From contig DATFDL010000619.1 in the NCBI GenBank assembly GCA_035252155.1, forward strand, positions 1 to 6,489: a stretch of 6,489 nt of DNA, read 5' to 3'. This DNA comes from JAICLL01 sp035252155 (GTDB lineage: Bacteria > Planctomycetota > Planctomycetia > Pirellulales > JAICIG01). The translations under genes and the position numbers were made by a program. Shown here piece after piece: positions 1-5,152 of this stretch (its first letter is position 1; every line of letters starts with the position of its first letter). Under the pieces are notes generated by a model that ran no database searches, was not told the DNA's origin, and was given only the letters and a program-made list of their open reading frames with translations.

Positions 1-53
1 CATTTCTTGCTTCGATCTTTTCTTGCTCTCTTCGTTGCCTTCTGTTCAAGATT
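1..53 (-). repeat. Purine-rich dispersed repeat, copy A
   Basis: Read on the minus strand, the segment begins TTGAACAGAAGGCAACGAAG and continues as purine-rich AGAGCAAGAAAAG-type sequence to the window edge. The 12-base core TTGAACAGAAGG (positions 38-49, minus) is repeated exactly, in the opposite orientation, at 482-493. The msrB stop codon TGA (46-48) lies inside the core, so the element overlaps the 3' end of that gene. From memory, elements of this AACAGAAGG-(N)AACRAAG type are scattered through planctomycete and other environmental genomes, often giving spurious 'NRRKQRKQR' peptides. That recollection has not been checked. The left end of the copy may lie outside the window. Confidence 0.5.
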
Positions 54-465
54 CGTCTTCTGTAGGCAGCGGAGCCAGCTTCAACGAGGCCGAGTTGATG
101 CAATAGCGCAGTCCGGTAGGCGGCGGGCCATCGTCAAAAACGTGCCCCAGGTGGGCGCCGCAGCGGCTGCAATGCACCTCGGTACGGACCATAAGAAAAC
201 CGCGGTCGGTCTGCGTGGCGACGTTTTCGGCATCGGCTGGCTGCCAGAAGCTTGGCCAGCCGGTGCCCGAGTCGAACTTGGCGTCAGAATGAAACAGTTC
301 GGCGCCGCAGCAGACGCAGCGGTACGTGCCTGGCTGATGGCAGTTCCAATATTCGCCCGTGAAGGCACGCTCGGTGCCGTGGCGCCGAGCCACTCGGTAC
401 TGTTCGGGCGTCAACAATTGCCGCCATTCTTCCTCAGATTTTTCGACGGGCGTGGGTTCGGGCAT
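46..465 (-). CDS. msrB: Peptide-methionine (R)-S-oxide reductase MsrB
   Basis: This enzyme reduces the R epimer of methionine sulfoxide in oxidised proteins, normally using thioredoxin, and acts in the cytoplasm because no signal peptide is visible. The 139-residue product is a single SelR/MsrB domain of usual length. It has two zinc-binding CxxC pairs (C50/C53 and C99/C102), the GTGWPSFW block (67-74), the HLGHVFDDGP block (105-114) and the catalytic RYCINSASL motif with nucleophile C122. The position often holding the resolving cysteine (SGCGWPSF in E. coli-type enzymes) is threonine (T69), so regeneration must use another cysteine such as C42 or C52, or act directly on the sulfenic acid. 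The ATG at 463-465 is the natural start, giving a short charged N-terminus before EEEWRQLLTPEQY. The Shine-Dalgarno is weak (a GAG about 6 bases upstream). The gene stands alone, flanked on both sides by copies of a purine-rich repeat. Confidence 0.96.
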   Translation of the reverse strand: MPEPTPVEKSEEEWRQLLTPEQYRVARRHGTERAFTGEYWNCHQPGTYRCVCCGAELFHSDAKFDSGTGWPSFWQPADAENVATQTDRGFLMVRTEVHCSRCGAHLGHVFDDGPPPTGLRYCINSASLKLAPLPTEDES

Positions 466-570
466 GTGGCACTCAAAGATATTGAACAGAAGGAAACAAA
501 GGACGCAAAGAGAAAGCTGTGTTGCGGTGAAAAGCTTGCGAGTTCACCCATCCGAGCATATTCCGCGTCG
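466..570. other. Intergenic region between msrB and the hypothetical gene
   Basis: About 105 bases separate the stop of the upstream gene (571) from the msrB start (465). It contains repeat copy B and, at 526-548, a hairpin with a 6-bp stem (GGTGAA / TTCACC) and an 11-base loop. Read on the minus strand, this hairpin lies just after the hypothetical gene's stop and is followed at a distance by a TTTCTCTTT tract. It could be a weak transcription terminator, but the stem is short and no continuous U-run follows directly. I see no convincing -35/-10 pair for msrB. Confidence 0.3.
478..517 (+). repeat. Purine-rich dispersed repeat, copy B
   Basis: The plus strand reads TTGAACAGAAGG (482-493), then AAACAAAGGACGCAAAGAG and AAAGC. 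The core matches copy A (38-49, minus strand) over 12 of 12 bases, and the following purine-rich tract is similar with gaps. Because the copies face opposite ways, they form an inverted pair around msrB. This copy lies in the msrB 5' leader and may overlap its promoter. In one plus-strand frame it reads LNRRKQRTQR, a peptide I recall as a common artefact annotation from this repeat type. Confidence 0.5.
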
Positions 571-1332
571 TCACGAAGCCGCTTTCGCCAATCGCGCAAG
601 CGCGCGGTAGCGCGAGCGTTGGCCGGCGGCCACCCACAGCAAGAAGGCATTCCCGCCCAGCGACGCAAAAAGCCCGAGGACCGTGATACTCGGCCTCGTC
701 GGCTGTGTTGCTTTTTTGTCGGGGGCATCGTGACCCGGCTGTGTGGCTGCCAGCCTGGCTTTCGCGTCAGATTTCGCTTCGGTGCCGGGCTTTCCCTTAG
801 CTTTGGTTTTCCCCGGCGGCGTGCCACCTTGATGACCGACGGGTTTCGTTGCTTCTTGGTTGAAGCCGGTTGGCCGCGTTTCCAGGCGCTTCGCAGAATG
901 GGGCTGAGCGAGCGGAGTTGGTTCGGAGCTCGGTCGCTTGCGAGCGGTCGTCGGTGGGTCGAAGGCCAGCGCGGGAGCGAGCACAGGGCCTGGCAGCGGG
1001 CCATCGACGATCGATGCCTCACCTGGCGCAACATGTGCTCGAAGCCCGGCATCTGACCCTGCCAGGGGCGGCGACGTGTCTTGTCCGTCCGCGTCGAGCG
1101 GTGGTGGTTGGCCGTGATGAGGCAAACGTGCCGTGCCCACGGTAATCCGATAGCCGCGAATGTTGCGGGCCCGTGGCGGCAGATCGCTAAAAATGTCTTG
1201 GCCGTCCTTCAACCGTTCGAGCATGTTTGGCTCGATCTGAATAATATATTCGACGCCGCCGCCCGCCACCGGCTGCCAACCGAAGTCGACCCCCATCACA
1301 GCCGTGGACAAGCAAACAATCATTCCTGCCAT
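571..1332 (-). CDS. Hypothetical membrane-anchored planctomycete protein
   Basis: I cannot name a function. From the ATG at 1330-1332 the product is 253 residues. It starts with a hydrophobic segment (2-17), followed by FGWQPVAGGGVEYIIQIEP (18-36), then a DIFSDLPPRARNIRGYRITVGT block (46-67). A long proline-, lysine- and threonine-rich, probably disordered linker (about 70-212) leads to a second hydrophobic helix (about 215-236) and a basic tail rich in Arg and Lys. I recall the GGGVEYIIQIEP head from hypothetical planctomycete proteins, where linker and C-terminus vary; that is from memory. The start is well supported: GGAGG lies 8 bases upstream (1341-1345) and the hydrophobic segment begins at once. 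The frame stays open upstream to 1512, but that extension looks like noise. The gene ends 105 bases before msrB and appears to have its own promoter. It may be a membrane protein with its linker outside the cytoplasm, but topology is uncertain. Confidence 0.75.
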   Translation of the reverse strand: MAGMIVCLSTAVMGVDFGWQPVAGGGVEYIIQIEPNMLERLKDGQDIFSDLPPRARNIRGYRITVGTARLPHHGQPPPLDADGQDTSPPLAGSDAGLRAHVAPGEASIVDGPLPGPVLAPALAFDPPTTARKRPSSEPTPLAQPHSAKRLETRPTGFNQEATKPVGHQGGTPPGKTKAKGKPGTEAKSDAKARLAATQPGHDAPDKKATQPTRPSITVLGLFASLGGNAFLLWVAAGQRSRYRALARLAKAAS

Positions 1333-1340
1333 CGACGCGG

Positions 1341-1345
1341 CCTCC
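1341..1345 (-). promoter_or_regulatory. Shine-Dalgarno GGAGG deciding the start of the hypothetical gene
   Basis: On the minus strand GGAGG lies 8 bases before the ATG at 1330-1332. It favours this start over the second ATG at 1321-1323 and over the further upstream start at 1512 that would add 60 unremarkable residues. Confidence 0.6.
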
Positions 1346-1394
1346 GGCCCCAACCACTCATCGTTCTCGCCCCCCTGGCGCAGCGACACCAACA

Positions 1395-1400
1395 ATTGTA
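1395..1400 (-). promoter_or_regulatory. Possible -10 element for the hypothetical gene
   Basis: The minus strand reads TACAAT here, 5 of 6 matches to the TATAAT consensus, which would place a transcript start about 55 bases before the ATG at 1332. The -35 region at suitable spacing (TGGTTG) is a poor match, so this is only a candidate. Confidence 0.3.
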
Positions 1401-1471
1401 AAGCACGATGCCATCCACAACCAGCGATCGCCCCGTCAGCGGCGCTCCGACCAGCAGCTCGCAGCCGCGCG

Positions 1472-1500
1472 TTGACAATCGCCCAAAAACGCTGCAAACT
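1472..1500 (+). promoter_or_regulatory. Probable sigma70-type promoter of tRNA-Leu
   Basis: A perfect TTGACA -35 box (1472-1477) is followed after 17 bases by CAAACT (1495-1500), which keeps the A at position 2 and the T at position 6 of the -10 consensus. Transcription would start near 1507, about a dozen bases before the mature tRNA 5' end at 1520, a normal short leader for a tRNA gene. The -10 box is weak, so the strength is uncertain. Confidence 0.5.
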
Positions 1501-1519
1501 GTTGGATCGCAAGTCGCTC

Positions 1520-1602
1520 GCCGGAGTGGCGGAATGGCAGACGCGCTGGATTCAAAATCCAGTGACCGCAAGGTCGTGAGGGTTCAAGTCCCTCCTCCGG
1601 TA
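1520..1602 (+). tRNA. tRNA-Leu(CAA)
   Basis: This folds as a class II tRNA of 83 nucleotides. The acceptor stem pairs 1520-1526 (GCCGGAG) with 1595-1601 (CTCCGGT, including one G-U pair), with discriminator A at 1602 as expected for leucine. The anticodon stem CTGGA/TCCAG (1546-1550/1558-1562) encloses the loop TTCAAAA, giving anticodon CAA (1553-1555), which reads UUG. The long variable arm has a GACC/GGTC stem (1564-1567/1572-1575) with a GCAA loop. The T arm is GAGGG-TTCAAGT-CCCTC (1578-1594). No CCA is encoded (TTA follows), so CCA must be added after transcription. The 3' end directly abuts the ktrA stop codon on the other strand, and no terminator is visible downstream. Confidence 0.97.
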
Positions 1603-2268
1603 TTACGATAGCTGGCTCATCCGCGCCAATTCCTCCTTGCGGCCGATGACCAGCAGAAGCTGATCGTCGGTCAGGCGGAAATCGCCGTCGGGGTTGAGTG
1701 TCAGATGGCCGGTAAGATGATCCTTGACGCCCAGCACCAGGCAGCCATATTTGCGTCGCAGATCGAGCTGGCGCAGCGTCTGGCCTGAGAGTGCTTCGGG
1801 CACCGCCAACTCGATCAGTCGATGCTCGGTGTCGATCACTAGCGCGTCGAGCACGTTGGGCCAAGTCATGCTGTCGGCTAGTTGCACGGCCATTTCCGCC
1901 TCGGGAAAAACGATCCGCTCGACGCCCAAATGTCGAAGAATGCGGCCGTGCTCGTCGGTGACGCCCTTGACTACCACCCGCCGGGCGCCCACCTCGCGAG
2001 CGTGCAACGCGGTCAAGAGCGAAGTCTCGATCTTTTCGCCCAAACTGATAAACACCGCAGTGGCCTGTGCCACGAGCAGCTCTTCGAGCGTGGCGCGGTC
2101 GGTCACGTCGCCCACGACTGCTTCATAGAGCACATCTTTCAGGGCTTCAACTCGGGCTTCGCTCTGGTCGACGCCGGTCACACGGCACCCGTTCTCCGAC
2201 AGCCGCCGGGCCAGCGCGGTGCCGAACGACCCCAGCCCGAGCACCACAAACCGTTTGTCGCTTTTCAC
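1603..2268 (-). CDS. ktrA: K+ uptake regulatory subunit KtrA (TrkA-N/RCK protein)
   Basis: This is the cytoplasmic gating subunit that forms a ring on the KtrB channel and binds nucleotides (ATP/ADP or NAD(H)) to control K+ uptake. The 221-residue product has one RCK_N Rossmann domain (about 5-122) with the glycine motif GLGSFG (11-16), the acidic D34 closing beta-2 for ribose binding, a VVGD motif (51-54), and the FPEAEMAVQLA segment (121-131) typical of KtrA/TrkA proteins. An RCK_C domain follows (about 140-215). One RCK_N/RCK_C set and this length fit KtrA, not the duplicated TrkA. The start is GTG (2266-2268), 5 bases after the ktrB stop, which implies translational coupling. The stop (1603-1605) lies immediately next to the convergent tRNA-Leu. 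In Firmicutes the KtrA RCK_C domain binds c-di-AMP; whether this one does cannot be read from the sequence. Confidence 0.93.
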   Translation of the reverse strand: MKSDKRFVVLGLGSFGTALARRLSENGCRVTGVDQSEARVEALKDVLYEAVVGDVTDRATLEELLVAQATAVFISLGEKIETSLLTALHAREVGARRVVVKGVTDEHGRILRHLGVERIVFPEAEMAVQLADSMTWPNVLDALVIDTEHRLIELAVPEALSGQTLRQLDLRRKYGCLVLGVKDHLTGHLTLNPDGDFRLTDDQLLLVIGRKEELARMSQLS

Positions 2269-2273
2269 GATGG

Positions 2274-3647
2274 TTAGCCTATCAGAACTTCTTCTTTAGG
2301 ATACTCGACACGGTCGCGCCGTTCTCCACCCGAAAGGGCGACAAAGGCCGAAATTGGACCCAGCCTGCCCAGAAACATTAAGACAATCAATACGGCCTTG
2401 GCCAGCGTGCCGAGGTCGGGAGTGATGCCGGTGCTTAGCCCGACCGTGCCCAGGGCCGAACATACCTCGAAAGCCGCGTCGAGAAACAGATTGGCGCCCG
2501 AGCGGTGCGGCGCGTCGGCCTGCTCGGCCACCAGCAAGGCCACCAGGCCCGAGGCCGCCACCACGCCGAACAACAGTGACGTCGCCAAGGCGCCGTCAAT
2601 GGTCGTTTCGGGCACCGAGCGGCGAAACAGATGCACCCGGTGCAGCCCGCGAATCTTCGACCAGGCATGGCAGACTAACACCATCAGCGTGCTGACTTTG
2701 AATCCGCCCGCCGTCGAACAAGGCCCGGCCCCCACGAGCATCAGCAACATGAAGACAAACAGCGTGGCATTGGTAAGCGTGCCCATCGGCACGGTTTCAA
2801 AGCCGGCGGTCCGCGTAGTCGTCGATTGAAAACCGGCGACCAACAGCTTCTCGCCCAACGGCATCCCTTCCAGAGCATTGTGCCATTCGAGCGTCAGTAC
2901 CGCCAGCGCGCCGCCGGTCAAAAGCAGCGCCGTGCCGATGAGCATCATCTTGGTGTGCATGCTCAGCCGGCCCCAGCGGCCGGGCCGCCGCGACCAGACG
3001 ACTTCGACCACCTCTTTGATGACCGGAAAGCCCAGGCCGCCCGTGATGATCAACCCCATCACCGTCAGGTTGACCAGCGGGTTTGCCCGGTCGCCGGATA
3101 GGCTGGAGTCGTGCAACGAGAAACCGGCGTTGCAAAATGCGGAGATGGAATGAAAGAGCGCCTCCCAAAGGGCGGGCCACGCCGCTCCGCCGCCGAGCGT
3201 GTGCGTGGCCAGCAGCACGAAGCCGATTCCCTCGCAGACAAACACTAGCCGCAGAATCTTGCCGATCATCAGCTTTAAATCGCGCTCGGCGCTGCCCAAT
3301 GTCTGCGTGAGGATCAAGCGGTGCCGCAGACTTTCGCTGCCGCCGAATCGCAAGACGATAAAGGTGGTGACGGTGATGATGCCGATGCCGCCAATCTGAA
3401 TCAGCAGCAGCACCACGGCCTGGCCGAACAACGACAGATCGTTGCCCGTCGAGCGCACCGAGAGGCCGGTGACGCAGCTTGCGCTGGTGGCGGTGAAGAC
3501 CGCGTCGATGGCCGAGAGCCGCTTGACGCCGGGCACGACCGCCTGCGGCAGCATCAGCAGCGCCGCGCCAGTGGCGATCAGACCCGCATACCACACCAGT
3601 GCGGCACGGGCGGGGTAGCGAAGTAGCGATCCGCTGAATCGAACCAT
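2274..3647 (-). CDS. ktrB: K+ channel subunit KtrB (TrkH/KtrB family)
   Basis: This is the integral membrane subunit that conducts K+, probably Na+-coupled as in characterised KtrB. The 457-residue product shows the four membrane-pore-membrane repeats of the TrkH/KtrB superfamily. Pore loops are visible as SASCVTGLS (selectivity glycine G61), ISAFCNAGF (G175), TTTRTAGFE (G282) and SALGTVGLS (G403), keeping one filter glycine per repeat. The VGAGPCSTAGGFK stretch (about 305-317) is the intramembrane gating loop of the third repeat, a KtrB hallmark, with PCSTAGGFK in place of the usual PGSTAGGIK. The C-terminus has FLGRLGPISAFVAL. The frame is open far upstream (to 4076), but that part overlaps the DUF1501 gene and is not membrane-like. 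I chose the ATG at 3645-3647 because it precedes SGSLLRYPARAALVWYAG, the usual N-terminus. Its Shine-Dalgarno is weak, and in-frame TTG/GTG codons near 3700-3720 are alternatives. It lies 82 bases after the DUF1501 stop. Confidence 0.92.
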   Translation of the reverse strand: MVRFSGSLLRYPARAALVWYAGLIATGAALLMLPQAVVPGVKRLSAIDAVFTATSASCVTGLSVRSTGNDLSLFGQAVVLLLIQIGGIGIITVTTFIVLRFGGSESLRHRLILTQTLGSAERDLKLMIGKILRLVFVCEGIGFVLLATHTLGGGAAWPALWEALFHSISAFCNAGFSLHDSSLSGDRANPLVNLTVMGLIITGGLGFPVIKEVVEVVWSRRPGRWGRLSMHTKMMLIGTALLLTGGALAVLTLEWHNALEGMPLGEKLLVAGFQSTTTRTAGFETVPMGTLTNATLFVFMLLMLVGAGPCSTAGGFKVSTLMVLVCHAWSKIRGLHRVHLFRRSVPETTIDGALATSLLFGVVAASGLVALLVAEQADAPHRSGANLFLDAAFEVCSALGTVGLSTGITPDLGTLAKAVLIVLMFLGRLGPISAFVALSGGERRDRVEYPKEEVLIG

Positions 3648-3729
3648 ACTCGGCGTGATCGCCGTCTTTTTACCACTGCTTCCAATAAGGCGCTCGCGCA
3701 CCGCGGCCAGCGCCACCGACAACCATAGC

Positions 3730-5037
3730 TTAAACGGCCGGGGTTGGGTATGGGAGCAGCTCGCGAACCGGCCGGCGATCGTCGAGCAAATAGATCGGTC
3801 GGCCGTTGAAATCGGCGATCGTCGTGGCGGGGTCGATGCCCAGGTGCTGATAAAGGTTGGCCAGCAGGTTGCCGGGCGTGTAGGGGGCCGACTTCGAGCG
3901 CGCACCGTGGCCGTCGGTTTCACCGATCGCCTGGCCGACGCGAAAGCCTCCGCCGGCCACGAGCGCCGCGCCTGCCTCGGGCCAATGATCGCGGCCGTCG
4001 CCGCGGGTAATGCGCGGGGCGCGGCCGAACTCTCCCCAGAGGACCACGGCGACATCTCGTTCCAAGCCGCGCTCATGCAGGTCGGTCACAAGCGCATGAA
4101 CGCCTTGGTCGAGTTGCGGCAGTTGCTCGCGCATGTCGCGAAAGTTGTGCTCGTGCGTGTCCCAATCGCCCACCTTGAGCGTAATCACGGGCACTCCCGC
4201 CTCGGCGATGCGGCGCGCGAGCAAAAAGTTCTCGCAAAATTTTCCGTAACGCTCCCGCGTTTCGGCCGGCTCGCGTGAGAGATCAAAGGCGTCGCGCACC
4301 ACCGGAGAGGCGATCATCTCCATAGCCCGTTGCGTGTGGGCGTCGCGCGCCGACATCGTGCCCTGCCGATCAAGTTGTCGATTCAGCGTGTCGAATCGGC
4401 GCAGCAAAGTGCGGCGGTCGCGCAAGCGCTCCAGCGATACGCCGCGAACTAGACTCAGGTCGGCCAGTCCTTCGGCTTTGGGCACGAACGGCCGATGAGC
4501 TGCGCCAGTGTAAAGCGGGCCTTCGTTGTCATAGAGTCCGGGCGGCTTGTACATCAGGCTGACATAGGGCGGCAAGCCATCGGTGCGCGGGCGCAGATAG
4601 CCGACGATCGAACCGAACACCGGCCGCTTTCCGCGGTCGGGAGAGCCCGTCAAAATATAGTGCGGCGTGTGGTCCCCCAGGTCGTTCGACTGAATACCGC
4701 GCACGATCGCCAACTTGTCCATGATGGTCGCATGCCGCGGCAGGTGCTCGCAGATCTCGATGCCGGGCACGTTGGTCGCGATGGTGCGAAACTCGCCCCG
4801 CACTTCAGCCGGGGCGGCGGGCTTCATGTCGTAGCTGTCAATGTGCGAGGGACCGCCCCGCATCCAGATCATGATCACCGACTTGCCGCGGCTGGCGGCC
4901 GCGTTGCCCGACGCTTCACGCGCATGCAGCAGCCGCGGCAGCGTAAGGCCGCTGAATCCCAGCAGGCCGACGCGAAGCACGTCGCGCCGTGAAGGCTTGG
5001 AGCTCAATCGCAGCCCGGAAGCATCAACGGATAGCAT
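3730..5037 (-). CDS. DUF1501 family protein with Tat signal
   Basis: The family is structurally related to sulfatase/alkaline-phosphatase-like proteins and is abundant in planctomycetes, but its biochemical role is not established. The 435-residue product opens with a twin-arginine signal (SRRDVLRVGLLGFSGLTL, 16-33), implying folded export to the periplasm. Family motifs include WMRGGPSHIDSYDMKP (58-73), the GDHTPHYILTGSP region (121-133), WDTHEHNF (292-299), WGEFGRAPRI (334-343) and GRDHWP (348-353), with Asp and His residues placed as possible metal ligands. The length is typical. The start is supported by GGAG 7 bases upstream (5045-5048). Members are usually encoded next to a DUF1549/DUF1553 (often cytochrome-bearing) gene. 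Here no partner adjoins: the upstream neighbour is a divergent acetate kinase and the downstream neighbour is ktrB. Whether it is co-transcribed with ktrBA is unknown. Confidence 0.93.
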   Translation of the reverse strand: MLSVDASGLRLSSKPSRRDVLRVGLLGFSGLTLPRLLHAREASGNAAASRGKSVIMIWMRGGPSHIDSYDMKPAAPAEVRGEFRTIATNVPGIEICEHLPRHATIMDKLAIVRGIQSNDLGDHTPHYILTGSPDRGKRPVFGSIVGYLRPRTDGLPPYVSLMYKPPGLYDNEGPLYTGAAHRPFVPKAEGLADLSLVRGVSLERLRDRRTLLRRFDTLNRQLDRQGTMSARDAHTQRAMEMIASPVVRDAFDLSREPAETRERYGKFCENFLLARRIAEAGVPVITLKVGDWDTHEHNFRDMREQLPQLDQGVHALVTDLHERGLERDVAVVLWGEFGRAPRITRGDGRDHWPEAGAALVAGGGFRVGQAIGETDGHGARSKSAPYTPGNLLANLYQHLGIDPATTIADFNGRPIYLLDDRRPVRELLPYPTPAV

Positions 5038-5079
5038 GGCTCGTCTCCACGAGTTCAGGCGGCTTTTTTCGCCGGCGGC

Positions 5080-5107
5080 TTGTTCCGATCGGCTGGCACG
5101 GTAATAC
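5080..5107 (+). promoter_or_regulatory. Weak candidate promoter of the acetate kinase gene
   Basis: TTGTTC (5080-5085) and TAATAC (5102-5107) are spaced by 16 bases on the plus strand. Each matches its consensus at only three of six positions, so this is a low-confidence candidate. It overlaps the proposed divergent promoter, as expected in so short a region. Confidence 0.2.
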
Positions 5108-5108
5108 T

Positions 5109-5136
5109 CTTGTACTCTTCACCATCATTCCGTCAA
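5109..5136 (-). promoter_or_regulatory. Possible promoter of the DUF1501(-ktrBA) unit
   Basis: On the minus strand TTGACG (5131-5136, 5 of 6 to TTGACA) is followed after 16 bases by TACAAG (5109-5114, 4 of 6 to TATAAT). This would give a leader of about 65 bases to the ATG at 5037. It shares the 115-bp intergenic region with any promoter for the divergent acetate kinase gene. Confidence 0.35.
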
Positions 5137-5152
5137 GACACGCGGGATCGCC

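Noticed and set aside
7..1056. Long plus-strand open frame (349 codons) opposite msrB and the hypothetical gene
   Set aside because: It is antisense to a certain msrB and a well-supported second gene, has Arg/Cys-rich composition with no recognisable domain, and is typical of open antisense frames in GC-rich coding DNA.
1333..1512. 60-residue N-terminal extension of the hypothetical protein
   Set aside because: The ATG at 1332 has a GGAGG site and leads directly into a hydrophobic segment; the extension has no family character and would cover the tRNA promoter region.
1520..1602. tRNA-Leu as an integration (att) site of a mobile element
   Set aside because: The downstream sequence is intact ktrA, with no integrase and no second partial copy of the tRNA 3' end in the window.
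1436..1864. Minus-strand 142-codon frame across the tRNA and ktrA 3' end
   Set aside because: It overlaps the tRNA-Leu and ktrA in a different frame and has Arg/Ala-rich shadow composition.
3648..4076. 143-residue N-terminal extension of KtrB
   Set aside because: Most of it overlaps the DUF1501 coding region in another frame, and its Ser/Arg/Pro-rich composition is unlike a TrkH/KtrB N-terminus.
3655..4278. Plus-strand 207-codon frame opposite the DUF1501 and ktrB region
   Set aside because: It is antisense to the conserved C-terminal motifs of DUF1501 and resembles no family.
5094..5113. Possible sigma54 promoter (TGGCAC ... TTGT) upstream of ackA
   Set aside because: Ten bases separate TGGCAC from TTGT, where the -24/-12 consensus requires five, so the geometry is wrong.
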